Assembly: GCA_964551335.1 (NCBI GenBank)
Contig: CAZKCO010000006.1
Location: forward strand, 62,001 to 126,000
DNA length: 64,000 nucleotides
Direction: 5' to 3'
Source: Tunicatimonas sp964551335
Lineage (GTDB): Bacteria > Bacteroidota > Bacteroidia > Cytophagales > Cyclobacteriaceae
Positions 17,443-24,888 of this stretch are shown piece by piece. A program made the position numbers and the translations under genes. How positions within the stretch are numbered: the first letter of the stretch is position 1; every line of letters begins with the position of its first letter. Under the pieces are notes generated by a model. The model was not told where the DNA came from and made no database searches. It saw only the letters and a list, made by a program, of their open reading frames with translations.

Positions 17443-17817
17443 CTAGCGAGAGAGTGATAGCATATTTGCCTGGATATTGTAGCGATCCATTAGTTCTTTG
17501 GTGTATTTCTTCTTACCGTAAGGGACTAAAAGAAAAAATTGGCCATTTTTGATCTGAGCAATGTTAGAGAACAGCTTCCACTTACTTACTACTTCCTGCT
17601 CGTGATCTTTATCACCCTCTACTACTTTAAAATAATCTTTACCTAACAGCGTTTTAGCGGTTAAGTCCGGTACAATCTCCTCATTAGTATCTTGTTGAAT
17701 AAATTTTCCGGGTTGGTCATAATCCGGATGGTTGGCTTTAATTTGATCATACCCCTTACGCTCCAGTAGGGAAATGGCTTTCTCAATAAACTGGCATTGT
17801 TTTTCTTCAGCGCTCAT
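17443..17817 (-). CDS. Small protein with possible PD-(D/E)XK-like fold
   Basis: 124 residues, no signal peptide. Residues ~35-105 read IVPDLTAKTLLGKDYFKVVE, then a Lys/Glu-rich helix (EVVSKWKLFSNIAQ) and a strand (GQFFLLVPYGKKKY). This order of a PD strand, an acidic strand, a helix with K-W-K-L-F, and a LVP strand resembles small restriction-endonuclease-like proteins. The canonical E-x-K is not clean here (KVVEGDK), so catalytic activity is doubtful. No toxin, methylase or transposon partner is adjacent, and it has its own terminator. The fold call is inference. Confidence 0.55.
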   Translation of the reverse strand: MSAEEKQCQFIEKAISLLERKGYDQIKANHPDYDQPGKFIQQDTNEEIVPDLTAKTLLGKDYFKVVEGDKDHEQEVVSKWKLFSNIAQIKNGQFFLLVPYGKKKYTKELMDRYNIQANMLSLSR

Positions 17818-17967
17818 AAATTACGTTATTAGATAAAAATGGTTAATATCTGCTTACAACAAGAGTAGGTTACTCGAAAAAGCAGCAGACTCAATTATTG
17901 TTAACTAAACAACCTAAACGCAGGTATTTAAGTTCCATACAGACAATAAATCTTTTTAGTTTGGTAT

Positions 17968-18924
17968 TCAACTAACCAGAGAAAAGGCTTTTTTCATTGC
18001 CTCAGCGGTAGTAGCAACTGCTTTATCGTCGGGCATATCCCTTAGGGCTTGGTTAAATGGTTCGGCCCGAACTGGCCCGTCAAACCCAATCTGTACCAAA
18101 GCATCCAGAAAAGATTTTACATCAATTAAACCGGTAGCCATGGGTAGTTCTCGCTGTCCATCAATTTGCTCAATAGCTGAACGTCCGGCGTGAGCATCGT
18201 TCAGGTCACCGGCTACTACATCGTCGTTCGTAAGCGTCAAAATGTCTTTTACATCCTCCTCAGCAGTGTACCAGTGGAAGCTGTCTAGCACTACCCCCAT
18301 ATTCTTTTGTCCAATCTCATCAATTAGCGCCATAGTCTCTTCCAAAGTATGGACGAAGGCGTATTTCTTGGCGTGCCGAAGAGTGGTAGGGCCTACGTAC
18401 TCCAATCCAAAGCGTAAGTTGTGGTCGGCTAATACCTTAGCAACTTCTCGTAAGCGCTCAGCGTGCTGTTCAAAGTTCTTGAGGTAATTCAGTTCGGCGT
18501 GGTTAGGCATAACCCAGGTACTAACTCGAGTAACATCGGCTTGCTGTAAGCCTTCAGCCAGGCGAGGTAGTGCCTTCAGGTCACTGCGGAAGCGATCTTC
18601 GTCTTCGCGGAACTGTACCGGAAGTCCGGCTACGCCCCATACGATGTTTTTCTCATGCATCTCGTTCAGGAGTTCACTGCGTTCCGTATCGGATAAATCT
18701 GCCAGGAAGTCGGAATAGGGAGTAATGGCCTCAAAGCCGTATTCAGTCGCATAGTTGAGCAATTGACGCTGATCGGCTTTCACGCCAATAGCACCAGGGT
18801 CCAGACTCATAGTGAATTTACGTTGCTGCGGACTCGCCATTGCTCCGTGAGGTACCAGGTAAGCGGAAGAGGCTACCGCGGCAGCAGTTAAACCGGATTG
18901 TTGTAAAAAGTGTCGTCGATTCAT
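17968..18924 (-). CDS. Tat-exported sugar phosphate isomerase/epimerase-like TIM barrel
   Basis: 318 residues. It starts MNRRHFLQQSGLTAAAVASS, a twin-arginine signal, so the enzyme is probably exported folded. The body is an AP-endonuclease-2/xylose-isomerase-like barrel: GLEYVGPTTL (metal Glu), MGVVLDSFHWYTAEED (Asp/His), GDLNDAHAGRS and VRAEPFN (final Glu) provide the expected metal ligands in order. Such Tat-exported isomerase-like proteins are common in sugar-using Bacteroidota; many take part in keto-sugar or inositol conversion, but the substrate here is unknown. It is a single gene transcribed away from the CNNM gene. Confidence 0.85.
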   Translation of the reverse strand: MNRRHFLQQSGLTAAAVASSAYLVPHGAMASPQQRKFTMSLDPGAIGVKADQRQLLNYATEYGFEAITPYSDFLADLSDTERSELLNEMHEKNIVWGVAGLPVQFREDEDRFRSDLKALPRLAEGLQQADVTRVSTWVMPNHAELNYLKNFEQHAERLREVAKVLADHNLRFGLEYVGPTTLRHAKKYAFVHTLEETMALIDEIGQKNMGVVLDSFHWYTAEEDVKDILTLTNDDVVAGDLNDAHAGRSAIEQIDGQRELPMATGLIDVKSFLDALVQIGFDGPVRAEPFNQALRDMPDDKAVATTAEAMKKAFSLVS

Positions 18925-19004
18925 AGGTTATTATCGGTAGTACTAAGCCGGAAAGTTAGGAAATATTTTCGTAAAGAGTGTTAGGATGTCTTAGTTCAGA
19001 TTTT

Positions 19005-19085
19005 GTGAGTTCAAAGTTTTGAGTTCTGAGATTAAAGTCTGAGCGAACATAAGTCAGAACACTGAACTCAAAACACTCTAACACC
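19005..19085. repeat. Degenerate gttttgagttc-type inverted repeat
   Basis: GAGTTCAAAGTTTTGAGTTC (19009-19028) is followed by its near-complement TCAGAACACTGAACTCAAAA (about 19051-19070). The same text recurs at 35740-35885. It is a member of the dispersed intergenic repeat class seen in several gaps of this window. Confidence 0.7.
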
Positions 19086-19183
19086 CCTTTACATTAGCAC
19101 CATAGCGATAAAAAAACCAGTCAGTGTAGGAACATTCGGTATTAGTTTAGTTTATTTGGGTAGTAAACTTGTAAACTAATACT

Positions 19184-20257
19184 ATGGGACTACTCATATT
19201 TTTTTTCGTACTATCCATCGCCGTCTCGTTTTTATGCTCTATTCTGGAGGCCGTCATTTTGAGCGTAACCCCGTCTTACGTGAACCGACAGGTACAAGAA
19301 GGCACCACCACCGGGTCTTTACTTAAATCCTATCAGGAAGATATTGACCGACCGTTATCTGCTATTCTTACCCTCAATACTATTGCGCATACGGTGGGGG
19401 CTATCGGGGTAGGAGCCCAGGCAGGTCAGCTATTCGGCGAAACCGAGTTGAGTCTGGGATTTACCAGTATCTCGATGGAATCGGTGATTGCGGCGGTAAT
19501 GACCCTAGCCATATTGGTACTATCCGAGATAATTCCCAAAACCATTGGAGCTAACAACTGGCGAACACTGGCCCCGTTTACGGTGAGGGCATTACGACTG
19601 ATGGTAATTTTTCTGAAACCCTTTGTGTGGATGAGTCAAAACATTACCAAACGGTTGAAAAAGGAAAAAGGGCGTTCGGTGCTAAGCCGGGCTGACTTAA
19701 CCGCCATGGCCCAGGCCAGTGAAGAAAGTGGGGCGATTGATAAAGATGAATCCAAGATCATTAAGAACCTACTGCGACTCCAAAAGCTGGTGGTGCGCGA
19801 CGTAATGACCCCCCGGGCGGTGATGGTAATGGCCGATGCTAACCAAACCCTTCAGGAGTACTACGATCAGTATAAGCCCATGCAATTTTCCCGAATTCCT
19901 ATCTTTGAAGGGAGTCAGGACCAGATTATTGGCATGGCTCTGAAAGACGAAATACTACGAGGGTTAGCGGAAGATCAGCACGAACTCACCCTGAAACAGC
20001 TAAAGCGTGATATTCAAAGTGTGCACGATACCGAGATTTTGCCCAACCTGCTCGACCAGCTCGTAAACCAGCGAGAGCAAATTGCGGTTGTGCATGACGA
20101 GTACGGTACGGTGGTGGGGCTAGTGACCCTGGAAGATGTGCTGGAGACCCTATTGGGGCTGGAGATTATGGACGAAAGCGATACCATAGAAGATATGCAG
20201 CGCCACGCCCGCCAGCAGTGGGAAAAGCGTGCCAAACAACAAGGACTTACCACCTAG
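19184..20257 (+). CDS. CNNM/CBS-domain membrane protein (CorC/HlyC-type)
   Basis: 357 residues. An N-terminal CNNM (DUF21) domain with three to four helices (about residues 1-175) includes the conserved LSEIIPKTIGANNWRTLAPF, here as the signature spanning the last helix. Then come SGAIDKDESKIIKNLLRLQ, VRDVMTPRAVMVM and two CBS motifs ending VVHDEYGTVVGLVTLEDVLE. Full-length family members usually carry an extra C-terminal CorC_HlyC domain of ~80 residues; here the protein ends soon after the CBS pair (LLGLEIMDESD plus a charged tail). CNNM proteins are linked to Mg2+ efflux and divalent-cation homeostasis. A DUF6122 gene starts 52 bases downstream. Confidence 0.9.
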   Translation: MGLLIFFFVLSIAVSFLCSILEAVILSVTPSYVNRQVQEGTTTGSLLKSYQEDIDRPLSAILTLNTIAHTVGAIGVGAQAGQLFGETELSLGFTSISMESVIAAVMTLAILVLSEIIPKTIGANNWRTLAPFTVRALRLMVIFLKPFVWMSQNITKRLKKEKGRSVLSRADLTAMAQASEESGAIDKDESKIIKNLLRLQKLVVRDVMTPRAVMVMADANQTLQEYYDQYKPMQFSRIPIFEGSQDQIIGMALKDEILRGLAEDQHELTLKQLKRDIQSVHDTEILPNLLDQLVNQREQIAVVHDEYGTVVGLVTLEDVLETLLGLEIMDESDTIEDMQRHARQQWEKRAKQQGLTT

Positions 20258-20309
20258 GGTGAGGCGCAAGACGTTTACACTCCAAGCTCTTCGCCCCCTA
20301 GCTACTACA

Positions 20310-20696
20310 ATGCAAAACTTTATCCACTACTTTCTGCATTTGGGGTTTCCGATAGTGATTGCGCTGGTATTTTTTAGATCTAACTGGAAAAAAGCGTACG
20401 GACTAATGCTGGCTTCCATGCTGGTAGACCTGGATCATCTGCTAGCAACCCCCATTTTTCAGGCTAACCGCTGTAGTATCGGGTTTCACTATCTGCACAC
20501 TTTTTACGCTATGGCAGTTTACGTAATCTTAATGTTTTTTTCCGGGCCACTACGAATTATCGGTATCGGACTACTGCTGCACATGCTGACCGATTTTATT
20601 GACTGTTTATTTATGTTCAGTCGCTGTAGTGATTGTCTGATTGACTCTCCCGCTTATAAACTGCTTGAAACCGCTGCCGGTTGGCTGAATATCTAA
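20310..20696 (+). CDS. DUF6122 integral membrane protein
   Basis: 128 residues from the ATG at 20310 (MQNFIHYFLHLGFPIVIALV). Four hydrophobic segments are seen. Conserved polar residues typical of DUF6122 lie within or near the membrane: HYFLHLG, MLVDLDHLLA, CSIGFHYLHT and HMLTDFIDC. The His/Asp pattern (H6, D46/D48, H66, D96) is like that of membrane-bound metal-dependent hydrolases of the YdjM/DUF457 type, so a metal site is likely; the function is unknown. An in-frame upstream ATG at 20229 overlaps the CNNM gene and adds low-quality sequence, so it was not used. Confidence 0.85.
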   Translation: MQNFIHYFLHLGFPIVIALVFFRSNWKKAYGLMLASMLVDLDHLLATPIFQANRCSIGFHYLHTFYAMAVYVILMFFSGPLRIIGIGLLLHMLTDFIDCLFMFSRCSDCLIDSPAYKLLETAAGWLNI

Positions 20697-20762
20697 AAGG
20701 ATCATCCTCATCCTTAAAGAACAATTAGTATTTTAGAGTTTCATCAAAATTTGAGAAGTAAA

Positions 20763-21701
20763 ATGCTGACGAAACATCTTTTTCTTTTTGTTGTCCTCGT
20801 AAGTGCCCTGATAGACAATGAATTACCCGAGAAAAGGTTGCTAGAGGAAAAACAAATAATACCTTTGGATATAGATTCAATAGCCTTTCCGCCCTGTAAA
20901 ATTGATAATATCCCACATTATACCGCCTACAAAATTGACTCTGCAGTAAAAATCGACGGAAAACTGGACGAATCAGTATGGATTGAGGCTCCACACTCAA
21001 GCAATTTTAGAGACTTAATTTCCGGCGAAAGCACTATTCATGAGACTAGAGCGGCTGTGCTTTGGGACGATAATTTCCTGTATGTTGGGTACTGGATTGA
21101 AGAGCCAGATTTGCAAGCTACCCTTACTGAGCGTGATGCCCCGATTTACACCAATAACGATGTTGAGTTATTCATCGCTGGCGAAAATGCTTACTACGAA
21201 TTGGAAATAAATGCCTACGGTACGATTTATGAAGTGCTTTTTATTTGGGAAGAAGCTTTTGAGAGCGCCGGATATAATCAACTTGAGGCTTTTGATCGAA
21301 GTAGAGACGGAGTGCGACCATTTAACGGTGTTGGATATAAGAATCACCCCCGAGGTAAAAGAATTGGTTATTGGAACTGGGATCTGCCTGGATTACAAAG
21401 TGCGGTTTTTCTGGATGGGACTATCAACGATAACCGTGATCGGGATAGAGGATGGACCGTAGAACTTGCCATCCCTTGGTCGAGCCTGAGTGTTTTGACT
21501 TTGAGTGACGATACTAGCTTACCTCCCCAGGATCAAGATGTCTGGCGAATGGACTTTTCCCGATTCAATCAGTATAAAGAAGCTCCTCCGGCGAACGACT
21601 CCGGCGGGTGGGCTTGGAGTCCGCACGGCGTTTGGGATTCGCACATTCCCGAGTGTTTCACATACATTCATTTTTCCGCTAGAAAAATTTCCGAAGAATA
21701 A
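20763..21701 (+). CDS. Secreted CBM9-like carbohydrate-binding protein
   Basis: 312 residues from the ATG at 20763 (MLTKHLFLFVVLVSALI, signal peptide). The domain begins at YTAYKIDSAVKIDGKLDESV and continues with WDDNFLYVGYWIEEPDL, NNDVELFIAGENAYYELEIN, TVELAIPWSSL and WSPHGVWDSHIPECFTYIHF; these are the landmarks of the CBM9 / DOMON-like beta-sandwich found in Bacteroidota as stand-alone proteins. Such proteins bind sugars or other small ligands at the surface; the ligand is unknown. The start at a TTG (20751) was rejected because the ATG fits the signal peptide better. Confidence 0.85.
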   Translation: MLTKHLFLFVVLVSALIDNELPEKRLLEEKQIIPLDIDSIAFPPCKIDNIPHYTAYKIDSAVKIDGKLDESVWIEAPHSSNFRDLISGESTIHETRAAVLWDDNFLYVGYWIEEPDLQATLTERDAPIYTNNDVELFIAGENAYYELEINAYGTIYEVLFIWEEAFESAGYNQLEAFDRSRDGVRPFNGVGYKNHPRGKRIGYWNWDLPGLQSAVFLDGTINDNRDRDRGWTVELAIPWSSLSVLTLSDDTSLPPQDQDVWRMDFSRFNQYKEAPPANDSGGWAWSPHGVWDSHIPECFTYIHFSARKISEE

Positions 21702-21721
21702 TTAGTTGGATACTATACTAA

Positions 21722-21889
21722 CTGAATAGGGCCACCCTTACTGGTTATGAATATTTTTCAAGCGATAGTGATTGCTTTGAAACCAATTATATTATTCTAT
21801 CGGAAGCCGCAACCCAACCCATCAAAGGAGGTTGTATTATTGGACCACCGGCCACCCAATCTTTTGAAATGAATAACGACGGGGGGTAA
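21722..21889 (+). pseudogene. Possible remnant of a coding sequence
   Basis: A 55-codon open stretch without a normal start codon reads GYEYFSSDSDCFETNYIILS and SEAATQPIKGGCIIGPPATQ before TAA at 21887. The composition is protein-like (two Cys, mixed residues) and unlike the neighbouring AT-rich spacer. I cannot assign a family. It could be the 3' end of a lost gene, or chance. Confidence 0.3.
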
Positions 21890-21986
21890 AAAACTTGTGA
21901 CGCTTATGTGACGACTATTCCCGGATTGCAAATCAAACTTTCACAATTACGTTGAGAGAGAACTTAATGAGTAGTATCTTGGGCCC

Positions 21987-22778
21987 ATGAACCAACCTGA
22001 GATACGAACGGTAGACGTAGTACGGTATATGCAACCCCTGCGGGAGGGTGGATCGCTACCCGCGATAGTGGAGGCTGATGATGGTTTTCTGTACGTGCTC
22101 AAGTTCCGGGGAGCTGGGCAGGGTAAAAAAGCGCTGATCGCCGAACTGATCGGGGGGGAGCTGGCCCGGGCCATTGGGCTAAAAGTACCGGAGCTGGTCT
22201 TTATGAATCTGGATGATTCTTTTAGCAAGACTGAGCCAGACGAGGAAATACAGGACTTACTACGGTTTAGTGTAGGACTGAACCTGGGCTTGCACTACCT
22301 ATCCGGGGCCATCACCTACGACCCCCTGGTTTCGGTAGCCGATCCGCTTACGGCCTCTAAAGTGCTGCTGCTGGATAGTATCATCGCTAACGTGGATCGT
22401 ACCTATAAAAACACCAACATGCTGAACTGGCACCGGGAGCTGTGGCTTATTGACCACGGAGCCAGTTTGTACTTTCACCACTCCTGGGATAACTGGAAGG
22501 ACCATGCTCAGCGTACCTTTCCGCTGGTGAAGGATCACGTGTTGCTTAACCGGGCTACTCAGCTTGACACTGCCTCTAGGGAAATTACCTCGGCCCTAAG
22601 CCGGGAAACCATTCAGGGAATTGTGGCCGTCATTCCCAACGACTGGCTATTAGAAGAAGGAGAGACTATTAGCCCGCAAGAAAGACGGGAAGTATACTTA
22701 GCTGTGCTGACTACCCGCTTAGCCAATATTGATTTACTCGCTAAAGAAGCTACCGATGCCCGAACAGCAAGTGTATGA
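21987..22778 (+). CDS. HipA-like kinase domain protein
   Basis: 263 residues, shorter than classical HipA (~440). The ATP-binding Lys lies in GFLYVLKFRGAGQGKKAL. A catalytic loop NVDRTYKNTNML corresponds to the HipA N-x-D-R-x-x-x-N pattern, followed by LWLIDHGASLYF in place of the metal-binding DFG-like motif. All key residues for phosphotransfer are thus present. The N-terminal HipB-contact subdomain of true HipA is absent. Instead of a HipB-type HTH gene, the partner is a DUF3037 protein whose gene overlaps by 23 bases. This HipA-like/DUF3037 arrangement recurs in many bacteria as far as I recall, but its biology is not established. Confidence 0.88.
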   Translation: MNQPEIRTVDVVRYMQPLREGGSLPAIVEADDGFLYVLKFRGAGQGKKALIAELIGGELARAIGLKVPELVFMNLDDSFSKTEPDEEIQDLLRFSVGLNLGLHYLSGAITYDPLVSVADPLTASKVLLLDSIIANVDRTYKNTNMLNWHRELWLIDHGASLYFHHSWDNWKDHAQRTFPLVKDHVLLNRATQLDTASREITSALSRETIQGIVAVIPNDWLLEEGETISPQERREVYLAVLTTRLANIDLLAKEATDARTASV

Positions 22779-23139
22779 GTATGCCTTTATCCGTTTCGTT
22801 CCAAAGGTAGAGCGGGGGGAGTTCCTCAACGTGGGAGTTATTGTTTTCTGTAAAGGAAAGCGATTTCTTCAGATGAAATACCAGCTTGATACCCACCGGC
22901 TACGGGCTTTTTCCTCCGATATTGATCTTGCCGAACTAGAGCAGTACTTAGCGGCTTGGGATGCAATCTGTCGGGGCCAGGCTCAAGATCAGCCTATCGC
23001 CCAGCTTGACCCGGCCAGCCGGTTTCGTTGGTTAACGGCTACCCGTAGCACTATCATTCAATCCTCCAAAGTTCACCCTGGCTTGTGTACTGACCCTATT
23101 GCGGTGCTTGATGATCTATTTTCAAAGTACGTACTTTAA
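22756..23139 (+). CDS. DUF3037 protein, partner of the HipA-like kinase
   Basis: 127 residues from the ATG at 22756, which lies inside the end of the kinase gene. The DUF3037 signature is clear: YEYAFIRFVPKVERGEFLNV, GVIVFCKGKRFLQMKYQLD and SRFRWLTATRSTIIQSSKVH, ending in a short helix (CTDPIAVLDDLFSKYV). The protein is soluble with no known catalytic residues. The tight translational coupling suggests the two products act together, either as a regulator or as a substrate of the kinase. The role is unknown. Confidence 0.88.
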   Translation: MPEQQVYEYAFIRFVPKVERGEFLNVGVIVFCKGKRFLQMKYQLDTHRLRAFSSDIDLAELEQYLAAWDAICRGQAQDQPIAQLDPASRFRWLTATRSTIIQSSKVHPGLCTDPIAVLDDLFSKYVL

Positions 23140-23388
23140 GTTTAGAATACGGAGGCTGGAGACGGGAGATTGAAGACCGGAATCCGAAGGCTGGGGTTAG
23201 AAGTTGAAAATTAGAAACTGGAAATTTGCTTCGCAGGAATCAGAAAAAGGAAGTCAGAAGGTGTAAAAAATGGTTTAACTCCCATATCCGGCTTCCGGAC
23301 TCCCGCTTCCGGCATCCTTTATCAATTCTTATCAACTTTCAATTCCCACTAGTATTGATTGGTAAAAAGTTGCATTTTCGCTCTTTCA
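23140..23388. repeat. Degenerate GGAAGNC-type inverted repeat region
   Basis: Purine-rich text (GGAGACGGGAGATTGAAGAC, GGAATCCGAAGGCTGGGG, GGAAGTCAGAAGG) fills 23148-23260, and its pyrimidine-rich complement (CCGGCTTCCGGACTCCCGCT, TCCGGCATCC) lies at 23289-23319. The arrangement is a loose, wide inverted repeat. A gene-free spacer otherwise; the promoter of the permease should lie near its end. Confidence 0.65.
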
Positions 23389-24888
23389 ATGGCTGACACA
23401 ACCACCGTTTCTTCTTCTACCGGGCTCGTTCGCCGCTTAGGGCTGCTCGGACTAGCCGCCACAGGAATTTGCTCCATGTTGGGGGCCTCCATCAACGTGG
23501 TGCCCTTTATGATTCAGCGTAATGTACCGGGGATTGGCCCCTACGTGCTTCCCGCATTTTTACTGGCAGCTGTTCCAGCAGTACTGGCGGCTTTTGCCTA
23601 CAGCTTGTTAGCATCAGCCATGCCGCGGGCGGGCGGAAGTTATCTGTACGCCAGTCGTGGTTTACATCCCTACCTAGGTTTTGTGGCGAGTTTCTCCCAG
23701 TGGTTTGGGTTGTCTATCGTTATTGGAGTGATTGCCTATGTCGTTATTCCTTTCTTTCGGGATATTGCGTTGGGGTTGAATTGGCCCGAGGTAGCTGCCT
23801 GGTTAGAAGTTGGTGGAGTACGAGTAAGTCTGGCGCTATTGTTACTGTGGACGTTTGTACTGGTCAATATTCGGGGAGCCAAGTTTTACGAACGAACCAT
23901 TATTCCACTCATGTTCCTGATGTTCGGGTTGGGAGCCATTGTAATTGTGGCTGGGTTCTGGTTTAGTCCGAGCGATTTTGCCCGCGGACTACTCGAGCAA
24001 AAAGGGCAGGTGTTTGTGACCGATACTACCGCAGTATTTCACTGGCCCACTTTTTTGGCAGCTGCGGCTTTGCTCTTTTCTAGCTTTATTGGGTTTGACT
24101 CCATTGCCCAGGCCGGCGGCGAGGCAAAGAACCCTAAACGCAATTTACCCCTAGCCATTGCCCTGGCCATTACTGTAGTGGGGAGTTTTTACTTTTTGTT
24201 TACCGCGGCGGTTTACCACACGGTACCCTGGCAGTTTGTAGCCCAGGAAGCCATGCAGCAGGATATTAGCGCCCCCGGATTACTACGTTACGTACTTCCG
24301 GCCGGGTTAGCTGTAGCCATCGTAGCCGGTGCAGCCATTGCGCTGATCAACGATTTACCGGCAATGCTACTTTCAGTGTCCCGATTAATGTTTGCCTGGG
24401 CAGAAGATGGTATTTTTCCTAAGAAGATCACGGCGGTGCATCCGGTATGGCGTACTCCGTACGTGGCACTACTGCTTAGTGGCGGCATGGCTTCCGTAGG
24501 CATTCTGGGTAGTCACTTTGCGGGTGACTTTTTTCTGGGCATCGACATCATGGTCACCTCCATGATGGTTAATTTTCTGCTGATGTGCCTCACACTGATT
24601 ACCATTGTTCGAGTCAACCCCGCTTTGGCCCGGAATATTAATGTCATCAAAAGCCAGCCAATCCGGCAACTACTGGGTTGGGCCGGTACAATCGCGCTTG
24701 CCGGTTTTTTGGTCATTCATACTACCAAAGACTTGGGTAAAGAAACCGAGGCCTGGTACTTTCATTCTACGTACATCTGGCTGATTGTGATGCTTTTAGC
24801 CTCGGTGTTATTTTTTAGCCGTTGGTCTTCGCTCAAGAAGAAGGGCATTGACCTGAATCAACAATTTTCCACCTTACCTCCCGAATAA
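23389..24888 (+). CDS. APC-family amino-acid permease
   Basis: 499 residues from the ATG at 23389 (MADTTTVSSSTGLVRRLG). The opening GLLGLAATGICSMLGASINV matches the first helix of APC transporters with its unwound Gly-rich part, and AMPRAGGSYLYASRGLHPYL is the canonical motif between helices 2 and 3. FIGFDSIAQAGGEAKNPKRN is the conserved stretch after helix 6. About 12 transmembrane segments are visible. The substrate is probably an amino acid or amine. The TAA stop overlaps the ATG of the next gene (TAATG), so the two are translationally coupled. Confidence 0.9.
   Translation: MADTTTVSSSTGLVRRLGLLGLAATGICSMLGASINVVPFMIQRNVPGIGPYVLPAFLLAAVPAVLAAFAYSLLASAMPRAGGSYLYASRGLHPYLGFVASFSQWFGLSIVIGVIAYVVIPFFRDIALGLNWPEVAAWLEVGGVRVSLALLLLWTFVLVNIRGAKFYERTIIPLMFLMFGLGAIVIVAGFWFSPSDFARGLLEQKGQVFVTDTTAVFHWPTFLAAAALLFSSFIGFDSIAQAGGEAKNPKRNLPLAIALAITVVGSFYFLFTAAVYHTVPWQFVAQEAMQQDISAPGLLRYVLPAGLAVAIVAGAAIALINDLPAMLLSVSRLMFAWAEDGIFPKKITAVHPVWRTPYVALLLSGGMASVGILGSHFAGDFFLGIDIMVTSMMVNFLLMCLTLITIVRVNPALARNINVIKSQPIRQLLGWAGTIALAGFLVIHTTKDLGKETEAWYFHSTYIWLIVMLLASVLFFSRWSSLKKKGIDLNQQFSTLPPE

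Noticed and set aside
20725..21000. Minus-strand frame opposite the CBM9-like gene
   Set aside because: Antisense shadow of a gene with clear domain landmarks.
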